DNA from: Lepidostoma basale
Taxonomy: Eukaryota > Arthropoda > Insecta > Trichoptera > Lepidostomatidae
DNA length: 64,000 nucleotides
Direction of reading: 5' to 3'
NCBI GenBank assembly: GCA_022606425.2
Contig: JAHDVF020001340.1
Location: 62,001-126,000, forward strand
Of the stretch, positions 1 to 10,599 are shown one piece after another (positions within the stretch are counted from its first letter, which is position 1; every line of letters begins with the position of its first letter). A model generated the notes under the pieces. It saw nothing but the letters and a program-made list of their open reading frames with translations. It was not told the origin of the DNA and did not search any database. The translations under genes and the position numbers were made by a program.

Positions 1-784
1 TTTTAGCTATCTTTTGCTGCCACTTGGTTAATCAATTTTAAGGCTCTTTATTTTCATTGGGAAATCCATGCTGACTAATCGCCTTGTCACGAGAAGCATT
101 TTCAGTTTTTTTCGATAAAATACAAGAATTTTCGACGTAAAAGAAAATTGGTATCATAAAAGTAATATTTTTCTTTAATATTACTTATGATTTAACCGTC
201 TGAATTATTCAACAATATTCCTATCTTTTTCATGTATTTTACTTAAATAATGGTTTCTTCGAAAAACCGTTTCAAAATGATTATATTTTAATGATTGTTT
301 TAATTCTAATCTTATAACTAATGATAAGTGATCAATACAACGTAAACTATGTAATCAAATTTCTTCTATATTCGCATTCATTTTGTGTTGTAGATTCATA
401 TTTGAATAAATATAATTGTTCTTTTATATTGCAACATCTTTTATTTTCACTCTACTCGGACATACTAACATTAAAGAATTTAGAAATTTTAGAAATTTAA
501 AAAGCCATAAAAGATAGTGAAAATGTAATCAATTACCAATTAAATTTAAATTCGATTCCCATGCTTGATATGTTCCCGTTACATCTTACTTCTCCTCAAT
601 CCTAATTATACCCCTTCAATATTTATATATAGCTCGGTCTCAATTTAGTATTTAATTGACAGCTTTGTTTTATTTTATTGTTATAATAAAATTGTATACT
701 TAGATAAAAGTTACTTGTAACTGAAACATGTCCGAGTTCAGTGAAAAAAAAGTGTTGTAATAATTATATTTATTCATATATAAT
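1..784. other. AT-rich sequence without recognisable genes
   Basis: I see no coding pattern, repeat end or structured motif here. The base composition is strongly AT-rich with homopolymer runs, as in the other unannotated stretches of the window. Confidence 0.5.
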
Positions 785-920
785 CAAAGGTTATGTCGTG
801 TTAAAGCTAAGGATGCTATTATCCAACTTGCAAGTCGTAGTTGGCAACAGATAGTCCAAGATAGGAAATGTTGGAAGAGTTTAGAAGTGGAATTAAAAAG
901 GATTAAGAAATGATAGAAGA
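785..920 (+). pseudogene. LINE ORF2 C-terminal scrap
   Basis: One frame reads QLASRSWQQIVQDRKC followed by WKSLEVELKRIKK and a stop. This resembles the last 40 residues of many insect LINE ORF2 proteins, where a 'QDR..W..L' motif comes just before the stop codon. It is too short to assign to a clade, and no tail follows it. Confidence 0.4.
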
Positions 921-1000
921 AAGCTAAAAGCAATAAAATAAATAATTATTTGAAGAAAAAGTACAGGCCCAAGTAAACAAGGCTGCTGAAATCTCTGGCG

Positions 1001-1471
1001 CTCTAAAATACACAATATGAAAAACAAAGACATGGCCATTAAGAGCAATACGAGTATGATCATCTATAAAGCATGCTTAAGACCAATAATAATATATGGC
1101 GTCGAAACAAAACAGACACAATAAGAACCAAACAAGTTTTGAGGACTTCCGAAATGAAGACACTGAGCTCGATAGCAGGCAAGACACTGAGAGATCGCGT
1201 GAGTAACACCAAAATAAGAGAGATATGTGAGGTTGAGGATATTATAAGATGGAGCAGACAGTCAAGAAGGGACTGGTACGGTCATGTTCAAAGAATAGAC
1301 AACACCAGACTCCCCTATATTGCATTGCATAATCAGCCTTATGGGACTCGTCCTCGCGGAAGATCTCCTAATATATGGAAAGACAGCTGGGAATTTGCCT
1401 TACAGGAGGAGCAACACTCTGGGAGAACATACCACTTAGTTTTACAACAAGGAAGAAGAAGAAGAAGAAGA
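1001..1471 (+). pseudogene. AAG-tailed LINE, ORF2 C-terminus, copy 1
   Basis: The ORF at 1073-1537 contains the C-terminal part of a non-LTR retrotransposon ORF2, downstream of the reverse transcriptase. Recognisable blocks in order are TKQVLRTSEMKTL, AGKTLRDRVSNTKIREIC, RDWYGHVQRID and PRGRSPNIWKDSWE. The same blocks recur at 8.0, 14.7, 16.1 and 41.4 kb, which identifies a dispersed family. In this copy the expected stop after the SGE motif has been lost, so the ORF reads on through the (AAG)n tail at about 1450-1470, which marks the 3' terminus. The 5' side is truncated near CTCTAAAATACACAATATG, the same point as the 8.0 and 16.1 kb copies. It lacks the RT domain and is a dead fragment. Confidence 0.8.
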
Positions 1472-1929
1472 TTATTTGAATATTTACACGGTGAAAATAA
1501 AAATGTAAAATATCATAAATACATACAAATATTGTGAAGGCATGAAAATGTAATAACTTTGACATCAGATGTGCCTCGCATCTGCATGGAGCAATAGTTA
1601 ATAAGATAATTGAATATTGATAAAGTAACAAACATTGTAAAATATTCCTTTATATGGATCCTTGGGCGGCACTAAAAAAGCACTGAAAAACCTAAAATTC
1701 GTACGCGTAAGTGATACAGCATCCCCCGTAATAACATGGCGAGAGTTCCCCGGAGAGGGGAGGGGACACAATTTACTCCACAGACGACAACGTCACTGAC
1801 AGAGATAACTCATACATAAGAAAGCTTTATATTTTCCCCGTGACACCGAACAAATGTATTCCCAAAGCAGTTTTTGTTACATTCAAGAAAATAAGCAGCG
1901 CCGTACAAGTTTCCATCGCTGCGCTGGTG

Positions 1930-2005
1930 CTCAGGATGATTGTAGACTCAATGCCGTGGAAATGAAGTCAATAAGAAGGATTTATGATTTGTGTGATGCG
2001 ATTTA
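1930..2005 (+). pseudogene. RTE-like LINE scrap
   Basis: Translating across the stretch gives 'CRLNAVEMKSIRRI', close to the RINAVEMRSLRRMCG block of the complete RTE-like ORF at 39-40.7 kb. Only about 25 codons survive, and no tail is attached. Confidence 0.5.
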
Positions 2006-2284
2006 CTCGCCACCTTAAAAATCCGATAACAAAACCATAAAAAATTATGTACATTTTTCTACATTAGCCGGGGAAACTGTTCATACGATTTGGCGCTCAA
2101 AGGTACCTATTTGTAAGTAGCTTGTCTTACACCGATTCTTTTGTAACTTAACGTTTATATTATATGATATTTATTTAAAATCCTCCAACATTATAAGTAC
2201 GATATTATTTTATATTGCAATTCTTTATTTTGACTTTTATAGGAACATTCTCTTTTGTTAACATTATAGTGGTTACCTAATTAA

Positions 2285-2520
2285 TACCTAATTAATCATC
2301 ACGCCCTACCTCGTAGTAGTATGTAGAAATAATGTACTATCACATGTTTCTATAATTACATACTACTCTTGATTCCTCTACATTCATACATCGTGTTATA
2401 CACGCACGTTGATTTATCCGACTCCTTACGTGGCCGACATTTAATATTTGATTGATTTGATAATGCCACATTTTTCTCGGTCTTCTTCTATTTCTCGTTT
2501 CGTAGAAATCGTTACGTTAA
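2285..2520 (-). pseudogene. RTE-like LINE 3' fragment (degenerate)
   Basis: Read on the minus strand this aligns by eye with the last ~75 codons of the RTE-like ORF at 39.1 kb: the segment for 'RGRPRKTWHDQINQILNVGHV', the CATTCATACATCGTG block and a shortened CATCACGCC 3' end. A stretch around 2310-2370 is replaced by unrelated AT-rich sequence. No open frame remains. Confidence 0.65.
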
Positions 2521-3248
2521 TCGTTCGCAAATTAAGAAAATTTGCAGACTTAAAATCTTAATAAATTTGGAATACTTTGTCCTGTAAAAAATATTTTTTT
2601 AAAATATAATTGAATAATTAAATGTTTATGTGTGAGGACACATTTTGAATAGGAAAATAAATAAAAATCGTTCACATGGCTTAATTCATCGTTAATCAAT
2701 TTTCAATGCTCACTGACGCCGTACAAAGTTACTATTTTCTGATAAATCCTTATAAAACTATCAATTCGCTCGCAGGACAATGCGCTTTGAAATCTCAAAG
2801 CTTCCGAAAGCTTATTTCTGGGCTCAAAGCACGTCATTTGATACACCGTTCAATCACGTGTAGATCAAAAGTTTCGGATAAAGGCTTCAATTTTCTCCGG
2901 ATATAATGAAAATCTGAACAATTCCGTATCCAACTTTAGAGATTTAATTATATATTGCAACTTCTTCATAATTGCTATATATAATATAATAGTTAAAGAA
3001 GAACACGTCATTTATGAAAGAGTTTTCGTATAAGATATAAATAAAAGTGACGTATATTTTCTTGCTAGGGAAATATCAAAGGATAAACATAAAATTGTCA
3101 TTGCAAAGCAAATCATGTCACTCCCATGTAACACGATAAATGCTGAAGTAAATAGATTTTTCAATGAATATTTAATAAATAAATCTTCATTGTTTTGGCC
3201 AAAATACTATGATACTTTAACATTATAAACTGTTAAATTAAAATAACA

Positions 3249-3432
3249 ACTTTGTTTTATGTATCACAATCGTATTTTTATATTTCGCGACAGCTGTTTC
3301 GGCAACCTATGTTGACATCATCAGGTGTTACAATGTACGTTACAATTGTAACACCTGATGATGTCAACATAGGTTGATGAAACAGCTGTCGCGAAAAATA
3401 AAAATACAATTGTGATACATAAAACAAAGTTT
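3249..3432. repeat. Fold-back element with paired hammerhead-like motifs
   Basis: Two arms of about 85 bases (3250-3333 and 3345-3432) are inverted copies joined by a short loop. Each arm holds the same motif, on the plus strand at 3355-3390 and on the minus strand at 3289-3324. It consists of CTGATGA, a hairpin made by GTCAAC and GTTGAT around ATAG, then GAAAC, then the self-complementary CAGCTG and TC. This is the order CUGANGA - stem II - GAAA - stem III - UH of a hammerhead ribozyme with a very short palindromic stem III, as described for Penelope-like retroelements. There is one extra T before stem II, and stem I is weak (G-C, mismatch, G-C). The element has no ORF and is probably a solo or paired Penelope-type terminal repeat. 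Confidence 0.6.
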
Positions 3433-4132
3433 CGCAAGAAACACATTCCACTTTTGTCGATCTGATCTGCTTAAGTACTTGTCCTTATTCTATTCCCTTT
3501 CTAACTTGTATGAGGAAACGACTCTCCAACAGTGTTTACCCCTTATAGGACTCCAGTGTTGCAAATATAGTAGATGAGAGCATTTGAAGTATTCTTCGAT
3601 GTTCCCACAACTTGAATGCTTCTAAATCGTTCAAATTTTGACATCCAAGCCTACACTGTATTTATAAACTCTGACCATGAAGTGTTGCGCTTTCCTTGAT
3701 TAAAAAAAAATGTTTTCAAATAGGTGTTAATCGGTATTTTTCACACATGCAAATAAATATTCTTTTTTTATACTGTTTGGAGACCTTTTATAGTCGCATT
3801 CCAGGCATCCTTCTTCCCTCTTGTTTCCTTTATAGGGATATAGGGCAAGATGTGGTAATCTTTGGGTGTCCATTATTTCCACACGGTCTCTCCAATATTT
3901 TCATCTTTGCCTCTCCTATCCAAAAACATCCTGGATATCACACACTTTTCTGGTATCAACTCTCTCTGGATTGAATGAGAAACGTCACAATCAAGATGTA
4001 TGACAATGAATAATGGTATAAATATTGAGTTAGGTTGAAATATTCAAAAGAGGTTTATGCCAAGTGAAGGGTACATTTGGGCAAACGTACCGTGAGAAAT
4101 GAAAAAACGGTAATTTTTAAATGCAAAATTTA

Positions 4133-4570
4133 ACTAACTAACTAACTAACCATCACGCCGTCTCCCCGAAGGGGAAGGCAGAAAGAATAGACTGCCATAC
4201 TTTTCCTTCCCGACATATTTCTCTCGCTTCCTCAACATGGCCGACATTCAATATTTGATTAATTTGATCGTGCCGCGTTTTCTTCGGTCTTCCTTTATTT
4301 CTGGCTCCAATAACATCGTTAAAATATAAATTCTTTACCATTATTTCTTCATTCATTCATTCCATATGTCCAAAACATCTTAATGATCCTTTCATTATTT
4401 TGTTTATAACACACTCTATCATACACCGAGTATCCACACATTCGTCTAAAGTTTAAGTGATCTCATTTCTACTGTATTTATTCTACTTTCATCCTTCTTT
4501 TGCCAGTTTCATGCTTCGCTTCCATACATAATTAAACTGCGTTGATGGCGGTAGCCTTTCACATTGCGTT
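4133..4570 (-). pseudogene. RTE-like LINE 3' end with (TTAG)n tail
   Basis: The minus strand reads ...KNLYFNDVIGARNKGRPKKTRHDQINQILNVGHVEEAREICREGKVWQSILSAFPFGETA and stops just before a tandem TTAG tail at 4133-4150. The complete copy at 39.1 kb has the same ending. Upstream (4360-4570) further blocks are recognisable but frameshifted, including the region for the 'ALMYGSEAWNWQKKDESRINAVEMRSLRRMC' segment. The 3' UTR of only a few bases and the simple-repeat tail are typical of RTE-clade elements. Confidence 0.8.
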
Positions 4571-4574
4571 ATAA

Positions 4575-4850
4575 AGATCTTCTGCTTAATGCTTAAATCT
4601 AATCTTCATAGATGGCGTTTGTCTGTAAATTGAAACTGACATGTGAATTGTGGTGTTGGATATTAACATATATACAACTTCCAAAAATTTGTCAGACATG
4701 GTGGTCATAAGAAAGGTGGAATAGGGAATGTTGTAATTACATAAAGCGTGCGCTTTACCCAACCAATGACAGGTCATAAGTCCTATAAACACCTCGATCA
4801 CCATATTCAGTTTCCAGTTTGCATCTTCGTCTCTATTGAGATAAAATTAA
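4575..4850 (-). mobile_element. MITE-like element, one end
   Basis: This matches the right half of the element at 17.73-18.38 kb. Shared blocks are the segment ending 'cattgcgttataaagatc', the ACCCAACCAATGACAGGTCA block, the CCTCGATCACCATATT block and the terminus CGTCTCTATTGAGATA at 4831-4846. It has no coding capacity. It directly abuts the RTE fragment at 4133-4570. Confidence 0.6.
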
Positions 4851-5279
4851 TCCATAATTAAACTGTTTAACTAGGCGAAGTTTGCGATGTGCTATTTACA
4901 TGTATACAAAGCATTAACAAATTATTAGCACTGCTTTAATATAATAAATGAAATTCATTACTGGTGTTGAAAGTTGAGGGGAATATGTCTGAGTATAGCT
5001 AAAGGTATCACTTAGTATGCAAATGAGACCAGCAAAGAATATTAAAGATAAGCCGCTGAATGGCTAGTTGTACAAAAGAGGCAACCTTCTGCCTGTACCC
5101 GAATTATAATCCGCATTGTCGTTGGGTTGCGGCTTGCCATAGAGCCGGCTAGGAAGTATGTACGGAGAGAAAATATCAAAAAATATTAAATTAACGACTT
5201 AAAAAGAACATAAAATTATACTATAATAATGAGGTTGGTTTCTTTGAAACGTTTTAAAAAAATTGAGAAAAAAAATATT

Positions 5280-5327
5280 AACTCTACTTCCAACCCTTAT
5301 GTATGAAAGCAAAGTATTGAACTGGCA
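5280..5327 (+). pseudogene. RTE-like LINE, 5' part of an interrupted copy
   Basis: The sequence encodes a frameshifted 'VPTLMYGSEAWNWQK' block of the RTE-like family and stops abruptly at AACTGGCAAAA. The continuation of the same ORF is found at about 5626, after an inserted Jockey-like fragment. Confidence 0.65.
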
Positions 5328-5625
5328 AAACTGGCCAGGACCAATCTGCCTCTGGTGACACCGGTGGGAAGAGCAATTAGTCTGCTGAACGCGGTCTTCT
5401 CGGAGATAAACACGTCTTTTATGTTAGTGAAAGTACGTTCAGGGGACAAATACTCTTGACTTTGGAAAGTATCTTGTCTTCCTAATGTCGAACCATCACT
5501 AATGCGTTCCTGGTATTATGTTGTATGTGTATAATAGCTTACCTGTACTCAATAGATGCCTTAAACATTTATGCTGTTTGTAATGTCTTTTGAGTAAATA
5601 AACTGATTTGATTTGATTTAAAAAA
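5328..5625 (+). mobile_element. Jockey-like LINE 3' end, nested in an RTE-like copy
   Basis: The first frame reads TNLPLVTPVGRAISLLNAVFSEI, identical apart from a few changes to the ORF2 C-terminus at 53.94-54.05 kb. A 3' UTR with the 'aatgtcgaaccatc' and 'gcgttcctggta' blocks follows, ending in a (TGATT)n-type tail at 5605-5621. The flanks are two halves of one RTE-like ORF, so this is a 5'-truncated insertion into an older element. Confidence 0.75.
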
Positions 5626-6060
5626 AAAGGAGAATGAGAGCATAATAAATGTGATAGAAATGAGATCCCTTAGACGTACGTGTGTTAAAACGATGTTCGA
5701 CAGAGTTTCAAATGAAGATATTAGGAAAAAATGTAGAGCGGAAGAAAGTATTATGAACAAAATTCTGAAAGGATCACTCCGTCGATTTGGTCACATGGAA
5801 CGCATGGATGAAAAAATAATGCTTAAGAATATATACGTGAAGTATGTGAATGGAGTATGGAATCGAGGAAGACCGAGAAAAACACGGCATGACCAAACCA
5901 TTCAAATAAAGGTCGGCCATGTTAGAAGTCGTAAGAATTGAGGTGCGTGTATGACTCGCTGTACGAATACGGAGGAATCTTGAAAGGTGCGTAAGGATAG
6001 AGTAGTGTGGCGGTTCATTCTCTCTGCCTACCTTTTCGGGGAAATGGCGTAATGTGCGTA
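5626..6060 (+). pseudogene. RTE-like LINE, 3' part of an interrupted copy
   Basis: After the nested insertion the ORF resumes with INVIEMRSLRRTCVKTMFDRVSNEDIRKKCRAEES, MNKILKGSLRRFGHMERMDE and GRPRKTRHDQ (frame 5651-5941). It then continues, frameshifted, to the 'FGEMA' end at about 6050. The tandem TTAG tail is missing or eroded. Confidence 0.75.
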
Positions 6061-6519
6061 AATTAAAAGTGGATTTTATTAATTGACATTCATAATTTTA
6101 TGTTTATTTAATGATTATGATTCTAAATTTGTATTTCCATAATTGTTTGTTCTTAAGATATTACATAATACTTTAAAAAATATTAGAAGAATATGTACAA
6201 GATTTTTTATTGATTGATTTATAAAAGAAATCGTGTTTCATTTATCGTATAATTATAAAAAAAAGGATTCCAGTACCTTACCAAAATAAATATTAATTAA
6301 TTTTTTATATGAGTGGACGTATTCTACTTTCAAATATATGTAGATTGAAAAATTTCAAAGTCTGAAAAATCAAGTTTACAAGAACAAAAAAAAAATTTTA
6401 AAGTCTTCCAAAATTTTAAAACTTAATATGTTGTATCAACACAACAAGTGTGTATATTGATTGTAATGATTTGTTTGATCATATATTAACTAGTTCAATC
6501 ACAAGCAAAAAAATACGCT

Positions 6520-6800
6520 AGAAAACGTCCGTTCCTTTTCTTTCTTCGTCGGGCCGCAGCCACTCTTGCGGGAGCCGTGTACAAATTTGAGAGAATCGGG
6601 AAGCAGGGGTTAAAAGAAGTACATAATCCTTGAACGAAAATAATATTACGAACACGTTACCGTGAACTATGGACCAGCCGCAGCCGCCATCTTCGGATCA
6701 CCAAATATTTTTGGGCATAAACAAATTTCGCGCCGGAGCTTAGCGCAAAATGTGGATTTTAATAAACTCTACTCGCTTCACGAAAGGTGATTTTTTGCTA
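6520..6800. other. GC-rich island of unknown function
   Basis: This segment is clearly richer in G+C and CpG than its surroundings. It carries CCGCCATCTTCGG at about 6688 (reverse of a YY1/initiator-like AAGATGGCGG) and a short frame MDQPQPPSSDHQIFLGINKFRAGA from 6669. It could be a host promoter or 5' exon, or the 5' end of a transposon. I cannot tell which. No similar copy is apparent in the window. Confidence 0.3.
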
Positions 6801-6904
6801 TTATGTTTGTACATAAGTAATCGTGCTGAGGCGGTGTTTATGAACAAACCTTTCTTGATTAAATTTTATAATCCTGTGAACGAATTAAGATAAACGAAAA
6901 ATAA

Positions 6905-7950
6905 GAACAGTAATGAAAAGAAAAGAAACAAAAGTTGTTTAAAAATAGAAGAACTAAAAATTATATAAGTGATAAGAAATATTCAAGACACGTGTTTCGT
7001 CTACTAACACACTGGTAATCGCTCCAAAAACACATAAGCAACCTACCCCACACATAGTTACACATTTACATAATTGAACTACACATATTACTATTGTATC
7101 CTTATATATAAGTATAATCAAATCAGTTTATTTTCTCAAAAGACATTACAAACATTTTTTATAGTTTAAGGCATCTATTGAGAACAGGGTAAACATAATT
7201 AATATATAATACCAGGAACGCATGAGAGATGGTTCGACATTAGGAATACAGGTTACTCTCCAAAGTCAAGAGTATTTGTCTTCTGAATGTACTTTCACTA
7301 ATATGAAAGACATCGATCTCCCAAGCGATCATGTTCAGCAGTTTGATTGCTCTCTTCACCGGCATCACCAGAGGCAGGTTGGTTCTGCATGTTGGGAGAT
7401 AAAACAGTCTGTGCTGACGCTGTCGAAGATAACCATCCGGAACATAAAGATGGATAGCCTCCAAGATGACGGAATTCTCAAAAAATCTCCTGATAAGTCT
7501 GAAGAAATGGGTAAGTGTGCACCCATCCCTAATATATTACTTTATGTAGGTGCATTATAACTACCTATAAACTCATTAAAATTATTGTTTTCTCTTATTT
7601 CAAATATAATATATTTTCAACTGAATTATTGTTTCGTGGAAAAGAAAATTCGTCATCGTATTTTCCAAATTCTTAGAATCCTGTTCAATCACTGTCCACA
7701 GAAATACCCAGAAATTAAACTAACAATGCACCTTTAATAGTTAACCACTTCCACAAATAATCTGTGTAGAAGTGGGGGGGGACATACCCCAAAGTCTATA
7801 TAAATAAACACATTATATTTAAGCCTGCACACTTGAAGATGTCCTCATAAGACGAAACACGTGTCGTGAATATTTCTTATCACTTATAGAATTTTTAGTT
7901 CTTCTATTTTTTAAACAACTTTTGTTAATTTTCTTTTAATTGTGGAATTC
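6905..7950. mobile_element. Inverted-repeat element with terminal hammerhead-like motifs
   Basis: The ends are inverted copies: 6920-7005 reads as the reverse complement of about 7845-7935, sharing the AAAGTTGTTTAAAAATAGAA and GTGATAAGAAATATTC blocks. Next to the right arm lies TTGAAGA, a GTC..GAC hairpin, GAAA, the palindrome CACGTG and TC (7833-7865). The left arm has the matching minus-strand part, with CACGTGTTTCGTC at 6990-7002. CAC/GTG flanking the motif can pair as a 3-bp stem I. The interior holds a Jockey-like 3' end and otherwise non-coding DNA. Confidence 0.5.
7090..7480 (-). mobile_element. Jockey-like LINE 3' end
   Basis: The minus strand reads RYLRQRQHRLFYLPTCRTNLPLV, then a region corresponding to PVKRAIKLLNMIAWEIDVFHISESTFRRQILLTLES. 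This is the ORF2 C-terminus of the family best preserved at 53.5 kb. The 3' UTR follows toward 7100, and the tail is at AATCAAATCAG (7118-7128). It is 5'-truncated and carries no RT domain. Confidence 0.75.
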
Positions 7951-8034
7951 TATACACTTAATCATACATCGATTAAAAACAGTATTATTTAAGGCTCGGA
8001 ATTGACATAAAAAGCATATCTTTTTCCTCTCTCT

Positions 8035-8492
8035 AAAATCCACAATATGGAAAAACAAAGACATGGCCATTAAAAGTAACATGAGAATCTATAAAGCATG
8101 CGTAAGACCAATAATAACATATGGCGCCGAAGCAAGGGCAGACACAGAAAGGACCAAACAAGTTTTGAGGACTTTCGAAATGAAGACACTGAGGACGATA
8201 GCAGGCAAGACACTGAGGGATCGCGTGAGGAACACCAGAATAAGAGAGATATGTGAGGTTAAGAATATTATAAGATGGAGCAGACAGCGAAAAAGGGACT
8301 GGTACGGTCATGTTCAAAGAATGGACTTCACCAGACTCCCCTATATTGCATTGCATAATCAACCTCATGGGACTCGTCCTCGTGGAAGACCTCCTAAAAG
8401 ATGGAAGGAAAGCTGGGAATCTACCTCACAGGAGGGGCAACTCTCTGGAGAACAGACCACTTAGGTCTACAATAAGGAAGAAGAAGAAGAAA
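8035..8492 (+). pseudogene. AAG-tailed LINE, ORF2 C-terminus, copy 2
   Basis: The ORF at 8063-8464 (133 codons) reads MRIYKACVRPIITYGAEARAD, TKQVLRTFEMKTLRTIAGKT, LRDRVRNTRIREICEV, WYGHVQRMD and RGRPPKRWKESWES, ending SGEQTT-stop. The stop is followed within 15 bases by an (AAG)n tail at 8476-8492, so the 3' UTR is almost absent. It is the best preserved copy of its subfamily in the window. The 5' truncation point matches copies 1 and 3. The RT domain is missing. Confidence 0.85.
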
Positions 8493-8743
8493 TTTTTTTT
8501 CCTGTGCTTAACTTTCAAAAATACGATATTTTTTGTGTTTTAGATCTATAGACCTCCTTTACGCCATAGTTATTAGAGATTATAAAAACACATTTCAGGG
8601 CTTAGAAAATACTTTATTTCAGGGTTTTCGAGATGAGAGCTATTAAGTGGCATATTATTTCGATGCTCATATTGTAGTCTCTCTTTCAAACTTAAATGAC
8701 AATAGAATCGATAGAAAAAAGTAAGCAATAAACGTCATGAGTA

Positions 8744-8746
<3 letters not shown>

Positions 8747-8783
<37 letters not shown>

Positions 8784-8811
8784 TGTGTGTGTGTGTGTGT
8801 GACTGTGTGTC
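8747..8811. repeat. (GT)n microsatellite
   Basis: About 65 bases of GT dinucleotide repeat with single interruptions (TATGT, GACTGT). Confidence 0.95.
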
Positions 8812-9034
8812 GCGTCGGCTATGTGTGCGTCAGGAAAAATCTGGGAGCTGGGTTTCATAGAAATCCCGACTGAGAAAAAAAAATATTAATCGCACAATTT
8901 AAAATATATAAATACTTGCAAAAGGTCGCCTTACCCTTGAAAATAAAGGGGGGGGGGAGGGAATGTAATTTTACAATTCTATGAATAGTTTGCCGCACGT
9001 ATACCTATTTTTTTTAGTAAACAGGTAATATGAG

Positions 9035-9686
9035 TATTTTTTGTGAATGTATACTTATACTTGTATACGAATCCTGGCATTCACCCACGGTAGGTTATTA
9101 ATTCATGAATTTTAATTGTATCTCAATAGAGACGCGTCTCTATTGAGATACAATTAAAATTCATGAATTAATAACCCACCGTGGGTGAAATCCAGGATTC
9201 GTACACAAGTATAAGTATACATTCACAAAAAATATTGTAATCATTCTGGTCAATTCTTTGGCATATAGATAGGAGTAACATCTCCAGGCGGCTTCTTATA
9301 ATGCGCTAATGGCGATAGCCTTTTACATTGTGTTAATAAAGTAGTTCTGCTAAATGCTAAAAATTAATCTGCATAGTTGGCGTTAGTATGTGGAATATAT
9401 AGAATAATCTTAAAAAGATTAACATATGTAATCAAAATCTTCATAGATGGCATATTGAAACTGACATGTGAAGTTATTCATAGATTTGTAACATATATAC
9501 AACTTCCAAAAATTTGTCTTACATGGTCATAAAAAATAAGGTGGAATGGGGAATGTTGTGATTGCATGAAGGGTGCGCTTAACCCAACCAATGACAGGTC
9601 ATAAGTCCTGTAAACACCTTGATCAACCATATTCAATTTTATAGTTTGCATCTTCGTCTCTATTGAGATACAATTAAAATTCATGA
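9035..9686. mobile_element. Insertion with a 200-bp palindrome and a MITE half
   Basis: From 9035 to 9234 the sequence is a near-perfect palindrome centred at 9134/9135 with no loop (GACG|CGTC). Its arms contain AATTGTATCTCAATAGAGAC, the terminal sequence of the MITE-like family. After a linker, 9290-9680 is a further half of the same family, ending in CGTCTCTATTGAGATACAAT. The block is bounded by AGGTAATATGAG at 9023-9034 and again at 9687-9698, a 12/12 direct repeat that looks like a target-site duplication. There is no coding capacity. Confidence 0.6.
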
Positions 9687-10312
9687 AGGTAATATGAGGT
9701 TAGAGAATGTAAAATAATATTTTAGACAAACAAAAACAATAATTTTAACTTTTTTAGGAAATACATATCCGAGCCCTAGTAATAATATATTTGTAAATTT
9801 ATTCTTAATCCGTGTGGCAATTATATGTTCTAAGTGATAAAATCATGTTAATGAAAGTTCTTTTAAGAAATGCTTATATTACTATCCATTGTGATTATAT
9901 TCTATTACAATATTTGCGTTATATTTCAAGTTTTTTATAGTTTCAATCACAAGGATTGGTTTGCAGCAAGTTTATTAACATTATTCTGGTTCTTGGGATG
10001 CAAGATATGAATTTTGAGATGACGAGATATGAGTTTTGTTAAAATTCATACACTGACGGAGGGAAGATTGTATCCCGAAACATATTTGTGATAAGTAAAA
10101 AAAAGTGTTGTAATAATACAATGTTTCCAAAAAGTTATTCAAATGTGATTATTTTCATTAAATATTCAACTAAAATTGTATTTAATTAATTGACATTAAT
10201 AGATTATGATTATAAATTTGTATTTCTATAATTATTTGACCAATAGACAATTACTCAAGCTATTACATAATATCTTTTATATACGCTATACATTGTGTTG
10301 TTATGATGCTTT

Positions 10313-10597
10313 ATTTCACTTTTCTTTTTTATTTACTTTATATATACTCATACAACACTTATATTTAAAAAATAAAATTACATAGACATGTTTTGGACAA
10401 CCAGTTCTTCTTCAGTGATACAAATTATAAAGATACATTTAAATTTTATAATATTTTTTGCTAAAAATGTATCTCTATAATTTGTATCACTGAAGAAGGA
10501 CTGGTTGTCCAAAACATGTCTATGTAATTTTATTCTGTTAATATAAGTGTTTTACGAGTATACACAAAGTATATAAAAAAGAAATAGTGAAATATTA
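10313..10597. repeat. Fold-back element with hammerhead-like motif (CTGAAGA)
   Basis: Inverted arms of about 125 bases (10313-10440 and 10464-10597) flank a short AT-rich loop. The plus-strand arm carries CTGAAGA at 10490-10496, the hairpin GGAC-TGGTT-GTCC, AAAA in place of GAAA, then CATG and TC. The minus-strand arm carries the mirror copy. The order of blocks equals that of the 3.3 kb element, but the sequence is different, so it is a separate family with a shared architecture. Confidence 0.5.
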
Positions 10598-10599
10598 CG

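Noticed and set aside
8667..8858. 63-codon frame with poly-His/Thr
   Set aside because: Translation of the (GT)n microsatellite.
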